Positions 15,062 to 24,674 are shown, counted from the first letter of the stretch. The stretch: 31,764 nt of DNA from an uncultured Oribacterium sp. (GCA_934279105.1 CAKQWR010000006.1:1-31764); one strand, 5' to 3'. Translations and numbers: made by a program. Notes: a model not told the origin generated them from the sequence alone.

Positions 15062-17056
15062 ATGGAACATAACGATTTTAAACTTCATTCTGATTATGCA
15101 CCGACCGGAGACCAGCCGCAGGCGATCGAGAAACTGTCTGCCGGTTTTAAAGAAGGAAATCAGTTTCAGACCTTGCTTGGTGTCACCGGTTCCGGAAAAA
15201 CCTTTACGATGGCCAATATCATCCAGAAGCTGCAAAAGCCGACACTGATCATCTCTCATAATAAAACGCTGGCTGCCCAGCTATATTCGGAAATGAAAGA
15301 GTTCTTTCCGGAAAATGCCGTCGAGTATTTCGTGTCCTACTACGATTATTATCAGCCGGAGGCTTACCTGCCGTCGACCGATACCTATATCGAGAAAGAC
15401 TCGGATATCAATGATGAGATCGATAAGCTACGCTGTTCGGCGATGGCTTCGCTCAATGAGCGCGATGATGTCATCGTCGTTTCTTCGGTATCCTGTATTT
15501 ATGGTCTGGGTGAGCCGAAGGAATATGCAAACATGGCGATTTCTGTCTGGAATGGTGCAAGAAAAGATCGCGATCGCTTCATCCGCCAGCTGATTGACAT
15601 TCAGTATAACCGGAATGATATCGACTTTAAGCGTGGTACCTTTCGCGTGATGGGTGATGTCGTAGATGTGTTCCCGGCTTCGGAGGGTGAGGAGGCATAT
15701 CGTGTCGAGTTTTTCGGTGATGAAGTTGATCGAATCACGCGCATTAATGCACTGACATCGAAAGCGACTGCAGTCATGGACCATATCGTCATCTATCCGG
15801 CGAGTCCGTATGTTATCCCACAGGAGAAGTTAAACAGAGCCTGTGCCAATATCTTACAGGAGATGGAGGAACAGGTCCGCTACTTTAAGGACCATGATAA
15901 ACTGATCGAAGCGCAGCGTATCGCGGAACGTACGAATTACGATGTGGAGATGCTGAAAGAAACCGGTTTCTGTTCCGGCATCGAAAACTACACGCGACAT
16001 CTGAGCTTCGCGAAGCCTGGGGATCCGCCATATACACTGATCGACTATTTCCCGGATGATTTCCTCATCATCGTGGATGAGTCGCATGTGACGCTGCCGC
16101 AGGTGCGCGGTATGTATAATGGAAACCTGTCCCGTAAGGAAACGCTTGTGGATTTCGGATTCCGTCTGCCTTCGGCACTGGATAACCGCCCGCTGAATTT
16201 TACGGAGTTCGAACAGAAGATCGATCAGATGCTGTTCGTTTCAGCAACGCCTGGAGAGTATGAGGCAGAGCATGAACTTCTACGTGCGGACCAGATCATC
16301 CGCCCGACGGGACTTCTGGATCCGGAAATCGAGGTGCGCCCGACGAAGGGACAGATCGATGATCTGATTGCACAGATTCATCGAGAGATTGAAGAGCATC
16401 ATAAGATTCTCGTCACGACGTTGACGAAGCGTATGGCAGAGGATCTTACGAAATACCTGAAGGATGCAGATATTCGCGTTCGATATCTGCATTCAGATAT
16501 CGATACACTGGAGCGTGCATCGATTATTCGAGACATGCGCCTTGATAAGTTCGATGTGCTGGTCGGCATCAACCTCCTCCGAGAGGGTCTCGACATTCCG
16601 GAGGTCGCACTCGTCGCTATCCTCGATGCGGATAAGGAGGGCTTTCTCCGTTCGGAGACCGCGCTCATTCAGACGGTTGGCCGTGCGGCGCGTAATGCGG
16701 ATGGCCATGTCATCATGTATGCGGATACGATCACCGATTCCATGCGCCATACGATGGAAGAGACGGAGCGACGTCGGAAGATTCAGATGGCGTACAACGA
16801 AGAACATGGCATCACACCAACCACGATTCATAAGGCGGTCGCAGATCTTATCGCCATCGGAAAAGCGATCGAAACAGATGATACGCATGGCATCCAGAAG
16901 GATGTGGAGTCTATGACGCATCAGGAAATCGAGAAGCTGATTCGTGAGCTGTCGAAGAAGATGCGTGCGGCTGCAGCGGAGCTCAATTTCGAAGATGCGA
17001 TGAAGTATAGAGATAAGATCGAGGAGATTCGAAAGAAAATAAACGGAGACGAGTAA
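15062..17056 (+). CDS. uvrB: UvrABC excinuclease subunit B
   Basis: The damage-verifying helicase subunit of nucleotide excision repair; it loads with UvrA and then recruits UvrC. At 664 aa it is full length. Walker A is GVTGSGKT (residues 40-47). The beta-hairpin region [18 protein letters not shown] and the DEAD-like VDESH are present, followed by helicase motifs V-VI ([19 protein letters not shown]). The C-terminal UVR coiled-coil motif (about 625-660) contacts UvrC. The frame is open upstream to 14909, inside the hairpin, but the ATG at 15062 has GGAGG at 15052-15056 and matches the family start. uvrA and uvrC are not next to it here. Confidence 0.97.
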   Translation: MEHNDFKLHSDYAPTGDQPQAIEKLSAGFKEGNQFQTLLGVTGSGKTFTMANIIQKLQKPTLIISHNKTLAAQLYSEMKEFFPENAVEYFVSYYDYYQPEAYLPSTDTYIEKDSDINDEIDKLRCSAMASLNERDDVIVVSSVSCIYGLGEPKEYANMAISVWNGARKDRDRFIRQLIDIQYNRNDIDFKRGTFRVMGDVVDVFPASEGEEAYRVEFFGDEVDRITRINALTSKATAVMDHIVIYPASPYVIPQEKLNRACANILQEMEEQVRYFKDHDKLIEAQRIAERTNYDVEMLKETGFCSGIENYTRHLSFAKPGDPPYTLIDYFPDDFLIIVDESHVTLPQVRGMYNGNLSRKETLVDFGFRLPSALDNRPLNFTEFEQKIDQMLFVSATPGEYEAEHELLRADQIIRPTGLLDPEIEVRPTKGQIDDLIAQIHREIEEHHKILVTTLTKRMAEDLTKYLKDADIRVRYLHSDIDTLERASIIRDMRLDKFDVLVGINLLREGLDIPEVALVAILDADKEGFLRSETALIQTVGRAARNADGHVIMYADTITDSMRHTMEETERRRKIQMAYNEEHGITPTTIHKAVADLIAIGKAIETDDTHGIQKDVESMTHQEIEKLIRELSKKMRAAAAELNFEDAMKYRDKIEEIRKKINGDE

Positions 17057-17139
17057 AAACGTTCTCGGTTTCGGATCATGGCGCTGCGTTTTGAAAGAAG
17101 TGACGGCGTATTCATCCACGATGATATAATGAAAGATAA

Positions 17140-17180
17140 AAGGCGCGTACATGAGGAATCGTTCCTCGTGTACGCGCCTT
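17140..17180 (-). terminator. Hairpin between convergent uvrB and the RpiR regulator
   Basis: A 19 bp stem with one G·U pair: 17140-17158 with 17162-17180 and a 3 nt loop. On the minus strand it is followed by CTTTTATCTTT, so it is best read as the terminator of the regulator gene. The plus-strand tail is only weakly T-rich. Confidence 0.75.
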
Positions 17181-17255
17181 ACTTCTATTGTTTACGGAGT
17201 GTTCGAAGTGCCTCCGTAGGCGTCATGGTCTGGCGGAATGAAAATCCAGGCGGCC

Positions 17256-18113
17256 TTAGTAATTCTTGTCCGCGATGGAGTTTGCTGTCTTGTCCCAGTT
17301 CGGCTTACAGCGCTTATAGTGTCGGCGGTAGTACTCGCTGTACATCACATCGACCAGGAAGAGCTGAGAAATCTCTGCCGAGGTGGATCCGTTCTGCAGA
17401 GTGCCTTCATTGGCACCGCAGAGAAGGATGATATCTGCAAACTCGGTGAGCGGAGATTTCGTAAAGCGTGTGATGACGATCGTCTTCGCTCCGGCAGCCT
17501 TCGCAGAACGGGCGATTTCGACCGTATCCTTCGTCGAACCCGAGTAAGAGAAGATAAGGGCGACATCCTGATCGGTCAGGGTAGATGCCGTGATCAGCTG
17601 CATATTTGCATCCATGTTACAGATGACCTTTGGTTCGATCCGCAGGAACTTATTCATGGCCTTCATGGCGGTCAGCATCGAGGTGCCGACGCCGAAGAAG
17701 ACGATGCGTTTTGCACTGCTGAGTGCATCCATCGCTGCTGTCATCTGCTTCACATCAATCAGGGAATAGGTTTCCTGAATGGCGGAAACATTCTCCGACA
17801 GGACCTTTTTTGCAAGCTCGGAGATATTGTCCTCGAGTGTGATGGTCTTATCCTCTGTGTCGTTCAGTGGAGAGTCGCTCGAGCGCATGCTGAGCGAAAG
17901 CATCATCTTGAACTCCTGATAGCCCTTTACATTCATCGTCTTGCAGAAACGAAAGACGGAAGTATCGCCGACATCACAGGCACCTGCGAGGTCTGAAATC
18001 GACATAAACAGCACCTTTTTCGGGTTCTCCAGAATGTAATCCGCGACTTTTTTCTCAGCCTTCGTAAATTGATTATAAGCTGACCGTATTTTGGTAATAT
18101 AATCGTCCTGCAT
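17256..18113 (-). CDS. RpiR/MurR-family transcriptional regulator (HTH plus SIS)
   Basis: A 285 aa regulator. The N-terminal HTH_6 domain (about 1-80) shows the family pattern around FTKAEKKVADYILENP and SVFRFCKTMNVKGYQEFK. A SIS sugar-phosphate-binding domain (about 125-260) contains FFGVGTSMLTAMKAMNKF and FSYSGSTKDTVEIA. These proteins sense phosphosugars such as N-acetylmuramate 6-phosphate or hexose phosphates. No sugar-uptake or catabolic gene lies nearby, so the effector and targets are unknown. The start has an AGAGGAGAA ribosome site (minus strand, about 18120-18128). It has its own sigma-A promoter (18175-18203). Confidence 0.92.
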   Translation of the reverse strand: MQDDYITKIRSAYNQFTKAEKKVADYILENPKKVLFMSISDLAGACDVGDTSVFRFCKTMNVKGYQEFKMMLSLSMRSSDSPLNDTEDKTITLEDNISELAKKVLSENVSAIQETYSLIDVKQMTAAMDALSSAKRIVFFGVGTSMLTAMKAMNKFLRIEPKVICNMDANMQLITASTLTDQDVALIFSYSGSTKDTVEIARSAKAAGAKTIVITRFTKSPLTEFADIILLCGANEGTLQNGSTSAEISQLFLVDVMYSEYYRRHYKRCKPNWDKTANSIADKNY

Positions 18114-18174
18114 ACTCGTTTTCTCCTCTTAAGCACTAGTCCGGCGGAACATAATTCGATACTACATAGGCATA

Positions 18175-18203
18175 ATAATAGCATTATCGGAAATTTGTTT
18201 CAA
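18175..18203 (-). promoter_or_regulatory. Sigma-A promoter for the RpiR-family regulator
   Basis: Minus strand TTGAAA (18203-18198), a 17 bp spacer, TATTAT (18180-18175). It is divergent from the tRNA promoter about 40 bp away. Confidence 0.7.
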
Positions 18204-18242
18204 CAAAAATTATTTTCAAAATCTGGGCTCCGGATTCTTCCC

Positions 18243-18271
18243 TTGTATTTTCGGGGCCAATGCTTTATAAT
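18243..18271 (+). promoter_or_regulatory. Promoter for tRNA-Arg
   Basis: TTGTAT (18243-18248), a 17 bp spacer, and a perfect TATAAT (18266-18271), about 25 nt before the mature tRNA. Confidence 0.75.
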
Positions 18272-18295
18272 ATATAAGTTCGTTAAACCGAATAG

Positions 18296-18368
18296 GTTCT
18301 TATAGCTTAACTGGATAGAGTACCGGCCTCCGACGCCGGTGGTCGCGGTTCGAGTCCGCGTAGGAACA
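18296..18368 (+). tRNA. tRNA-Arg(CCG)
   Basis: A full 73 nt cloverleaf. The acceptor GTTCTTA pairs with TAGGAAC (one G·U) and the discriminator is A. The D-arm is GCTT/GAGT with two wobble pairs. The anticodon stem CCGGC/GCCGG holds loop CTCCGAC, anticodon CCG, reading CGG. The T-arm CGCGG/CCGCG holds loop TTCGAGT. The variable loop is short (TGGT). CCA is not encoded. It has its own promoter and terminator, so it is a single-gene unit. Confidence 0.95.
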
Positions 18369-18375
18369 GAATTTC

Positions 18376-18406
18376 AGTCCGATGCAGAGTGCATCGGGCT
18401 ATTTTT
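18376..18406 (+). terminator. Intrinsic terminator after tRNA-Arg
   Basis: AGTCCGATGCA (18376-18386) pairs with TGCATCGGGCT (18390-18400, one G·U), loop GAG, followed by ATTTTTG. Confidence 0.88.
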
Positions 18407-18616
18407 GTACAAAAGGCGATACATAAAAATTATTTATATACTGCATAAAGCGCGTCGGTGCTATCATATGCTCACAGCGAGAGAAACAGCGAATGTGTTC
18501 TTATGGAACAACAAAGAAACTTTTGTTGTGAATCTGCGAACGCTTCGGTGCGCAGCATCTGAGGAAGCAGTGCGGAAGCGTGTGATTCAAATATATGATT
18601 CAAAGGAGAAAAAACG
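18407..18616. other. serC leader region
   Basis: About 210 bp before serC without a supported gene. TATACT at 18437-18442 is a possible -10 with no good -35. The leader would carry two inverted repeats: ACAACAAA with TTTGTTGT (about 18509-18531) and CGCTTC with GAAGCG (about 18541-18580). GATTCAAA occurs twice just before the ribosome site. T-box hallmarks (GGTGGNACC type) are absent. A frame across 18339-18620 begins inside the tRNA and is not a gene. Confidence 0.4.
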
Positions 18617-19699
18617 ATGAGTAGAGTCTTTAATTTCAGTGCAGGTCCGGCAGTGTTACCGGAGGAAGTTCTTCGGACAGCGGCAGCAGAGATGCTGGAT
18701 TATCATGGATGCGGAATGTCTGTTATGGAGATGTCTCATCGCTCCAAGGAATATCAGGCCATCATCGATACTGCAGAGGCAGATTTTAGAGAGCTTCTCG
18801 GTGTGCCGGATAATTATCGAGTACTTTTTCTTCAGGGCGGCGGCAATACCCAGTTCGCGATGGTGCCGATGAACCTGATGCATCATGGCGTGGCGGATTA
18901 CATCGTCACTGGTCAGTGGGCGAAGAAAGCCGCAAAAGAAGCAGAGATGTATGGAAAAGTAAATGTGGTTGCAAGCTCTGCGGATAAGACCTTCAGTTAC
19001 ATCCCGGATCTGCAGGATCTTCCGATTGATGAAGATGCAGATTACGTTTACATTTGCCAGAACAATACGATTTACGGTACCACCATTAAGGAGCTTCCGA
19101 ATACGAAGGGCAAGGATCTGGTTTCTGACGTATCTTCCATGTTTCTGAGTGAGCCGATGGATGTTACGAAGTATGGCGTTCTCTGGGGCGGCGTTCAGAA
19201 AAATGTAGGACCGGCAGGTGTGACCATCGTCGTGATTCGTGATGATCTCATCCGCGAGGATGTACTTCCGGGCACACCGACGATGCTTCGCTACAAGACC
19301 CATGCGGATGCGAAGTCTCTTTATAATACACCGCCTTGCTACAATATCTATGTTTGCGGACTTGTGTTCAAGTGGCTGAAGGAGATGGGCGGTCTCGGCG
19401 TCATGAAGGAGCGGAATGAAAAGAAGGCGAAGCTTCTTTATGATTACCTCGACCACTCTCAGATGTTCCACGGTACGGTCGTTCCGAAGGATCGTTCGCT
19501 GATGAACATCCCGTTCGTGACCGGAAACGCCGACCTCGATGCGAAGTTTATCGCGGAAGCATCGGCGGCTGGTTTCAAGAACCTGAAGGGCCATCGTACC
19601 GTCGGCGGAATGCGTGCTTCTCTCTACAATGCGATGCCACAGGAAGGCGTTGTGAAGCTTGTGGAGTTTATGGATGCGTTTGAAAAGAACAATAGATAA
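18617..19699 (+). CDS. serC: Phosphoserine aminotransferase
   Basis: A PLP enzyme converting 3-phosphohydroxypyruvate and glutamate to phosphoserine in serine synthesis; it can also act in vitamin B6 synthesis. At 360 aa it is full length. The N-terminal FNFSAGPAVLPEEV is the family signature, the phosphate-binding FLQGGGNTQF is at about 71-80, and the PLP lysine is K185 in GGVQKNVGPAG. AAGGAG at 18603-18608 lies 8 nt before the ATG. serA follows 11 bp downstream, so the two are one unit. Confidence 0.97.
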   Translation: MSRVFNFSAGPAVLPEEVLRTAAAEMLDYHGCGMSVMEMSHRSKEYQAIIDTAEADFRELLGVPDNYRVLFLQGGGNTQFAMVPMNLMHHGVADYIVTGQWAKKAAKEAEMYGKVNVVASSADKTFSYIPDLQDLPIDEDADYVYICQNNTIYGTTIKELPNTKGKDLVSDVSSMFLSEPMDVTKYGVLWGGVQKNVGPAGVTIVVIRDDLIREDVLPGTPTMLRYKTHADAKSLYNTPPCYNIYVCGLVFKWLKEMGGLGVMKERNEKKAKLLYDYLDHSQMFHGTVVPKDRSLMNIPFVTGNADLDAKFIAEASAAGFKNLKGHRTVGGMRASLYNAMPQEGVVKLVEFMDAFEKNNR

Positions 19700-19710
19700 G
19701 AGGAATAGAT

Positions 19711-20880
19711 ATGAAGAATCGTGAAATTTTCTGTTTGAATAATATCAGCCGCGTCGGAACCGGTCGTTTCCGGAAGGGGTATACCCTCGTGGACGAGATC
19801 GACCGTGCCGCCGCTGTACTGGTACGCTCTGCCGATATGAAGACGATGGAGTTTCCGCCGACACTTCGGGCCATCGGACGTGCCGGTGCCGGTGTCAACA
19901 ACATCCCGCTGGATCGCTGCGCAGAGCAGGGTATCGTCGTATTTAATACACCGGGTGCCAATGCAAACGCCGTAAAGGAGCTGGTAATTGCCGGACTTAT
20001 GCTGGCAAGTCGTGACATCATCGGTGGCAATGCATGGATTCGGGAGAATGCAGAGGATCCGAATATTCAGAAGGATGCCGAGAAGGCAAAGAAGAACTTT
20101 GCAGGTTGTGAAATCAAGGGCAAGACCCTCGGCGTCATCGGCCTCGGCGCCATCGGTGTTCTGGTGGCAAATGCAGCCGTGGATCTCGGTATGGAGGTCT
20201 ATGGATATGATCCTTATCTTTCGGTGAAATCTGCCTGGGAGCTTTCTCAGAAAGTGCATCATGCAGCCGTGATCGATGAAATCTATGCCAAGTGCGACTA
20301 TATCACGATTCATGTACCGGCAGTGGACAGCACGAAGGGGATGATCAATCAGGAGGCCATCACACGCATGAAGGATGGCGTACGGATCCTGAATTTCGCC
20401 CGTGATGTGCTGGTCAACGATGATGACATGGCAGAAGCCCTGAAGAAAGGAAAGGTAAAGGCATATGTGACGGATTTTCCGAATCCGAAGTCAGCCGAGA
20501 TGCCGGGTGCCATCGTACTGCCACACCTCGGTGCGTCCACAGAAGAAGCAGAGGATAACTGTGCCGTGATGGCGGTAGAAGAGGTGCAGGATTATCTCGA
20601 TAATGGGAATATTCATCACTCCGTAAACTTCCCGGATACCGATATGGGCATCTGCAGCAGTGGCGGTCGTATCGCAATCCTCCATCGTAATATTCCGAAT
20701 ATGCTCGGCCAGATTACGAAGGCGCTCGGCGATGCCGGCATCAATATCGATGGTCTTCAGAATAAGTCACGTGGGGACTATGCATACACACTGATGGACA
20801 TCAACCAGCATCTGACTGATGAGGGCTTCCAAAATCTCGGATGCATCGAAGGTATCCTTCGTGTACGGAAGGTAAAATAA
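19711..20880 (+). CDS. serA: D-3-phosphoglycerate dehydrogenase, short ACT-containing form
   Basis: Oxidises 3-phosphoglycerate to 3-phosphohydroxypyruvate, the entry step of serine synthesis. The 389 aa protein has the NAD motif GLGAIG (144-149), active-site R231 in NFARDVLVND, and H272 in LPHLGAST. A C-terminal ACT domain (about 318-389) probably senses serine. Odd point: the segment between R231 and H272 is about 11 residues shorter than in the classical enzyme, and the usual LDVFxxEP stretch with the catalytic Glu is replaced by VTDFPNPKSAEMPG. E263 or D255 may take its place. This short form is familiar in Clostridia, so the assignment stands. Co-transcribed with serC. Confidence 0.95.
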   Translation: MKNREIFCLNNISRVGTGRFRKGYTLVDEIDRAAAVLVRSADMKTMEFPPTLRAIGRAGAGVNNIPLDRCAEQGIVVFNTPGANANAVKELVIAGLMLASRDIIGGNAWIRENAEDPNIQKDAEKAKKNFAGCEIKGKTLGVIGLGAIGVLVANAAVDLGMEVYGYDPYLSVKSAWELSQKVHHAAVIDEIYAKCDYITIHVPAVDSTKGMINQEAITRMKDGVRILNFARDVLVNDDDMAEALKKGKVKAYVTDFPNPKSAEMPGAIVLPHLGASTEEAEDNCAVMAVEEVQDYLDNGNIHHSVNFPDTDMGICSSGGRIAILHRNIPNMLGQITKALGDAGINIDGLQNKSRGDYAYTLMDINQHLTDEGFQNLGCIEGILRVRKVK

Positions 20881-20978
20881 AACACTTAAATAAGTAAAAA
20901 AAACGTCCGCAAACCACAAAATGAAGAAAAAACTTTCGTGTAAACGCTTACTGTATGTGAAGAAGTGCAGAATTTTAG

Positions 20979-20996
20979 TATAATATTCGCTATAAT
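20979..20996 (+). promoter_or_regulatory. Tandem -10 boxes upstream of hppA
   Basis: Two perfect TATAAT hexamers (20979-20984 and 20991-20996) lie in the 200 bp gap between serA and hppA. Their -35 partners are poor (TGTGAA at 20956-20961 for the first). At least one promoter here is likely, giving a leader of about 80 nt. No terminator after serA was convincing. Confidence 0.5.
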
Positions 20997-21080
20997 TTGT
21001 ACACTCTGCTGAGGAAATGCGTTTTTGAGGAGACGCATAAATCGAAGTGGAGGAAAAACGGAAAAAAGGGAGAATAAAAA

Positions 21081-23069
21081 ATGACTACACTTCTTTATGT
21101 TGCTCCTGTCCTCGGTTTATGTGCACTGATCTATGCCGCTATGCAAGCGAGACGTGTATCTGCAGCAGAGGCGGGAAATGACCGGATGAAGGAGATTGCA
21201 GGTGCGATTTCAGAAGGTGCGCATGCATTCCTCTTCTCTGAATATCGTATCCTCATCATATTTGTGGCGATTCTCTTCATCGCAATCGGTATCGGTCTCG
21301 GCTCATGGACGACGGCCATCGCGTTTGTGGTGGGCGCACTGTTTTCGACGCTGGCCGGATACTTCGGCATGACGGTAGCCACGAAGGCCAATGTACGTAC
21401 GACCAACGCGGCGATGACGTCCGGTATGAACAAAGCGCTGCAGATTGCTTTCGCCGGTGGTTCGGTTATGGGTATGTGTGTCGCCGGGTTCGGTGTGCTT
21501 GGTGTTTCACTGGCTTATATCCTGACGGGAAATGCTGGTGTACTGTCCGGATTCTCACTGGGTGCCAGCTCCATCGCACTGTTCGCACGTGTCGGTGGCG
21601 GTATATATACGAAGGCGGCAGACGTGGGTGCGGACCTCGTCGGTAAAGTCGAGGCAGGTATCCCGGAGGACGATCCTCGTAACCCGGCCGTCATCGCAGA
21701 TAATGTCGGGGACAATGTCGGCGATGTCGCAGGTATGGGCGCCGATCTTTTCGAGTCGTATGTTGGTGCACTCGTGTCTGCACTGACACTCGGTGTCGCC
21801 GGAAGCTTCGAGAATGGCGGTGGAGTGCTTTTTCCGCTGATCATCTCCGGTGGTGGACTGGCTGCGGCCATCATCGGCTCGATGTTTGTAGGCGGTGGTG
21901 AGGATGGAAATCCGCATAAGGCGCTGAACCGTGCTACCTATATCGCAAGTGCCATCGTTATGGCGATTGCGGCTGTCGGCAGTCAGATGGTGTTCCACAG
22001 TTTTCAGGCAGCCATTTCTGTGATTTCCGGCCTGGTGGTGGGCGTGCTCATCGGAACGATCACGGAGTTCTATACCTCCGGCGACTATCATCCGGTGCAG
22101 GAAATCGCACAGGAGTCAGAGACCGGCTCCGGTACCAATGTCATCGCCGGTCTGGCGGTCGGCATGCGTTCTACAGCACTTCCGATTCTTCTCATCTGTC
22201 TCGGCGTGTTTATTTCCTTCCAGTGCATGGGCCTCTATGGCATCGCACTGGCAGCGGTCGGCATGCTGTCGACGACAGGCGTAACCGTCGCTGTCGATGC
22301 CTATGGTCCGATTGCGGACAATGCCGGCGGCATCGCGGAGATGTCCGGACTCGATGAGTCGGTACGTAATATTACCGATAAGCTGGATGCTGTTGGCAAC
22401 ACGACGGCAGCGATGGGTAAGGGCTTCGCCATCGGTTCAGCTGCACTGACTGCGTTGGCACTGTTTGTATCATATGCAAGTGCTGTCGGACTGGAGGAAA
22501 TCAATATTCTGGATACGTGTGTCACGATCGGTATTCTCATCGGTGGTATGCTCCCGTTCCTCTTCAGTGCGTTTACTATGAGCTCTGTATCGAAGGCAGC
22601 ATACTCCATGATCGAAGAGGTCCGTCGTCAGTTCCATGCAGATCCTGGCATCATGGCCGGAACCTCTCGTCCGGACTACAAGTCCTGCGTTGCTATTTCG
22701 ACGACGGCGGCACTTCGAGAGATGATTCTTCCGGGTGTGCTGGCCGTAGCGGCACCGCTTGCAGTAGGAATTGTGCTTGGCGCGGATGCGCTTGGCGGTT
22801 TACTCGCCGGTGCGCTGGTATCCGGTGTTATGATGGCAATCTTTATGTCGAATTCCGGCGGCGCCTGGGATAATGCGAAGAAGTATATCGAAGAAGGCCA
22901 TAATGGCGGCAAGGGCAGTGAAGCACATAAAGCAGCTGTCGTCGGTGATACGGTCGGTGACCCGTTCAAGGATACATCTGGACCATCGATTAATATCCTT
23001 ATCAAACTGATGACGGTTATTTCACTGGTATTTGCACCGCTCTTTGTTGCGATCGGCGGCCTCCTGTAA
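21081..23069 (+). CDS. hppA: Membrane-bound ion-pumping pyrophosphatase, K+-dependent type
   Basis: Couples hydrolysis of pyrophosphate to Na+ and/or H+ export. The 662 aa protein has about 16 membrane helices. The catalytic loop is [20 protein letters not shown] followed by [20 protein letters not shown], and the C-terminal acidic motif [16 protein letters not shown] is present. In the [10 protein letters not shown] motif, A443 and G446 replace the Lys and Thr of the K+-independent class, so it should need K+ (family knowledge). The Na+/H+ choice cannot be settled by eye. GGGAG at 21068-21072 supports the start. It sits between serine-synthesis genes and a DUF1015 gene. Confidence 0.96.
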   Translation: MTTLLYVAPVLGLCALIYAAMQARRVSAAEAGNDRMKEIAGAISEGAHAFLFSEYRILIIFVAILFIAIGIGLGSWTTAIAFVVGALFSTLAGYFGMTVATKANVRTTNAAMTSGMNKALQIAFAGGSVMGMCVAGFGVLGVSLAYILTGNAGVLSGFSLGASSIALFARVGGGIYTKAADVGADLVGKVEAGIPEDDPRNPAVIADNVGDNVGDVAGMGADLFESYVGALVSALTLGVAGSFENGGGVLFPLIISGGGLAAAIIGSMFVGGGEDGNPHKALNRATYIASAIVMAIAAVGSQMVFHSFQAAISVISGLVVGVLIGTITEFYTSGDYHPVQEIAQESETGSGTNVIAGLAVGMRSTALPILLICLGVFISFQCMGLYGIALAAVGMLSTTGVTVAVDAYGPIADNAGGIAEMSGLDESVRNITDKLDAVGNTTAAMGKGFAIGSAALTALALFVSYASAVGLEEINILDTCVTIGILIGGMLPFLFSAFTMSSVSKAAYSMIEEVRRQFHADPGIMAGTSRPDYKSCVAISTTAALREMILPGVLAVAAPLAVGIVLGADALGGLLAGALVSGVMMAIFMSNSGGAWDNAKKYIEEGHNGGKGSEAHKAAVVGDTVGDPFKDTSGPSINILIKLMTVISLVFAPLFVAIGGLL

Positions 23070-23126
23070 TATAGTTAAAAAGATTTCCGAAACGTGGAAA
23101 TCTGCATAAACTGAAAACAAAATGTG

Positions 23127-23182
23127 GATATCTGTCCTGTCTGTATCGGATGCTTAAAAACTGATATGACCGGACAGATATC
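23127..23182 (+). terminator. Inverted repeat downstream of hppA, possible weak terminator
   Basis: GATATCTGTCC (23127-23137) pairs perfectly with GGACAGATATC (23172-23182), with 34 nt between, followed by TTTAAG. A smaller 8 bp hairpin (AGATTTCC/GGAAATCT, 23081-23103) lies just after the hppA stop. Both sit in the 148 bp gap before the DUF1015 gene. Neither has a full U-tract, so read-through is likely. Confidence 0.45.
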
Positions 23183-23217
23183 TTTAAGTAAAGAATGTTC
23201 GAAAGAAGGAGAGAATA

Positions 23218-24507
23218 ATGGCTATTGTAAAACCGTTCAGAGCTGTTCGCCCGAATGCAGATTGCGTTCGTGAGGTGGCGGCGCTTCCATATGATGTATA
23301 TTCCCGTGCAGAGGCACGTGAGGTGGTGGCAGGCCATCCGCTTTCCTTCTTAAACATTGATCGCCCGGAAACGCAGTTCCCGGAGACGCAGGATATGTAT
23401 GCGTCGGAGGTATACCGGAAGGCGTCGGATATGCTGCAGTCTGAAATCGCTGATGGGACCTTCGTGCGAGATGAAAGCGCATGTTATTACATCTATGAAC
23501 TGACGATGAATGGCCGTACGCAGACGGGTATCGCCGCGCTCAGCGCCATCGATGATTACCTCACGGGTGTCTGCAAGAAGCATGAGAATACGGTGGAAGA
23601 AAAGGAACAGGATCGTATCCGCCATGTGGATACCTGCTCCGCCCAGACCGGCCCGATTTTCCTTGCATATCGTGCGCATGAAGGAATCAACGCGATTATT
23701 CAGGAAACGAAAAAACGGGATGCACTGTATGATTTTGTATCGGATGACGGTATCGGCCATCGTGTATGGAAAATCGAGAATACAGAAACGGTGGCAGCGC
23801 TCGAGCACTTATTTGCTGAGGTGCCGGCGACCTATATCGCGGATGGTCATCACCGTGCGGCAAGTGCCGTCAAGGTAGGACTGAAGCGACGGGCGGAACA
23901 TCCGGACTATGATGGGACGGAAGAGTTTAATTACTTCCTGTCGGTTCTCTTCCCGGATCAGGAACTGCATATCATGGATTACAATCGTGTGGTGAAGGAT
24001 CTTCATGGCATGGATCCGGAAGATTTCATGCTTTCACTCGAGGAGGATTTTCAGGTGTTTCATGTGACAGAGCCGATTTCTCCGAAGGTGAAGGGAGAGA
24101 TCTGCATGTACCTCGGTGGTGTGTGGTTCCTGCTCCGTGCGCGTGCAGAACTTTTAGAAGCACGGTCGACGGATCCGGTGAAAGCCCTGGATGTTTCTTT
24201 GCTGCAGGATGTGGTGCTCGGACCGCTGCTCGGGATCGGAGATCCCCGTACCGATAAGCGCATCGAGTTTGTCGGTGGCATACGTGGACTTCGGGAGCTC
24301 GAAAAACGTGTGAGTCAGCATACGTATGCCCATGTTATGGACGGAACGCTGGAAGAGAACGGGCCTGCTGTTGCATTTGCGATGCATCCGACCGCCATCA
24401 CCGAGCTTCTGGATGTCGCAGATCATGGCTTGCTGATGCCACCGAAATCCACATGGTTTGAGCCGAAGCTCCGCTCCGGCATCTTTATTCATGAAATTGA
24501 GCGGTAA
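23218..24507 (+). CDS. DUF1015 family protein, possible serine kinase-like ParB-fold protein
   Basis: A 429 aa cytoplasmic protein of the DUF1015 family, recognised from AIVKPFRAVRP near the start, AALPYDVYS, the LNIDRPE segment and ADGHHRAASA (D209-G-H-H-R213). No signal peptide or membrane segment. In Clostridia this family often sits beside serC and serA, as here with hppA in between. The DGHHR motif resembles the nucleotide-binding motif of ParB/sulfiredoxin-fold free-serine kinases such as SerK and SbnI. A role in serine phosphorylation or metabolism is therefore plausible, but this is inference. GAAGGAGAG about 10 nt upstream supports the ATG. Confidence 0.85.
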   Translation: MAIVKPFRAVRPNADCVREVAALPYDVYSRAEAREVVAGHPLSFLNIDRPETQFPETQDMYASEVYRKASDMLQSEIADGTFVRDESACYYIYELTMNGRTQTGIAALSAIDDYLTGVCKKHENTVEEKEQDRIRHVDTCSAQTGPIFLAYRAHEGINAIIQETKKRDALYDFVSDDGIGHRVWKIENTETVAALEHLFAEVPATYIADGHHRAASAVKVGLKRRAEHPDYDGTEEFNYFLSVLFPDQELHIMDYNRVVKDLHGMDPEDFMLSLEEDFQVFHVTEPISPKVKGEICMYLGGVWFLLRARAELLEARSTDPVKALDVSLLQDVVLGPLLGIGDPRTDKRIEFVGGIRGLRELEKRVSQHTYAHVMDGTLEENGPAVAFAMHPTAITELLDVADHGLLMPPKSTWFEPKLRSGIFIHEIER

Positions 24508-24537
24508 TGCGCACAGTGCCGGAAGACTGCACGATCG

Positions 24538-24598
24538 TTCCGCGAGAGGCCCGGAGGGGGTGGCTTCTGCAGCCACCCCCTCCGGGCCTCTCGTGGAA
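24538..24598. repeat. Very stable 28-bp hairpin upstream of ftsH
   Basis: The stem runs from 24538 to 24565 and pairs with 24571-24598 with a single G·U, loop TCTGC. The inner 23 bp are perfect and very GC-rich. No T-run follows, so it is not a classical terminator. A further 9 bp hairpin, CTGCATGTT/AACATGCAG (24612-24639), follows before the ftsH promoter. The right arm sequence GCCTCTCGTGGAATCG (24586-24601) recurs with one change at 24706-24721 in the ftsH leader. The left arm resembles that of the hairpin at 14883-14967. Confidence 0.8.
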
Positions 24599-24645
24599 TC
24601 GAAGCGGTGTGCTGCATGTTTTATCATCGGAACATGCAGGGAATC

Positions 24646-24674
24646 TTGATTTTAGGGCATGCCTTCCGTATAAT
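24646..24674 (+). promoter_or_regulatory. Sigma-A promoter for ftsH
   Basis: TTGATT (24646-24651), a 17 bp spacer and a perfect TATAAT (24669-24674). The leader is about 105 nt. In it, CCTCTC (24707-24712) could pair with GAGAGG (24783-24788) next to the start codon and mask translation (inference). Confidence 0.75.

Noticed and set aside
17238..17996. 252-codon open frame on the plus strand
   Set aside because: It is wholly antisense to the RpiR-family regulator, which has clear HTH and SIS domains.
18339..18620. 93-codon open frame across the tRNA and serC leader
   Set aside because: It begins inside the tRNA-Arg gene, crosses its terminator and runs into serC.
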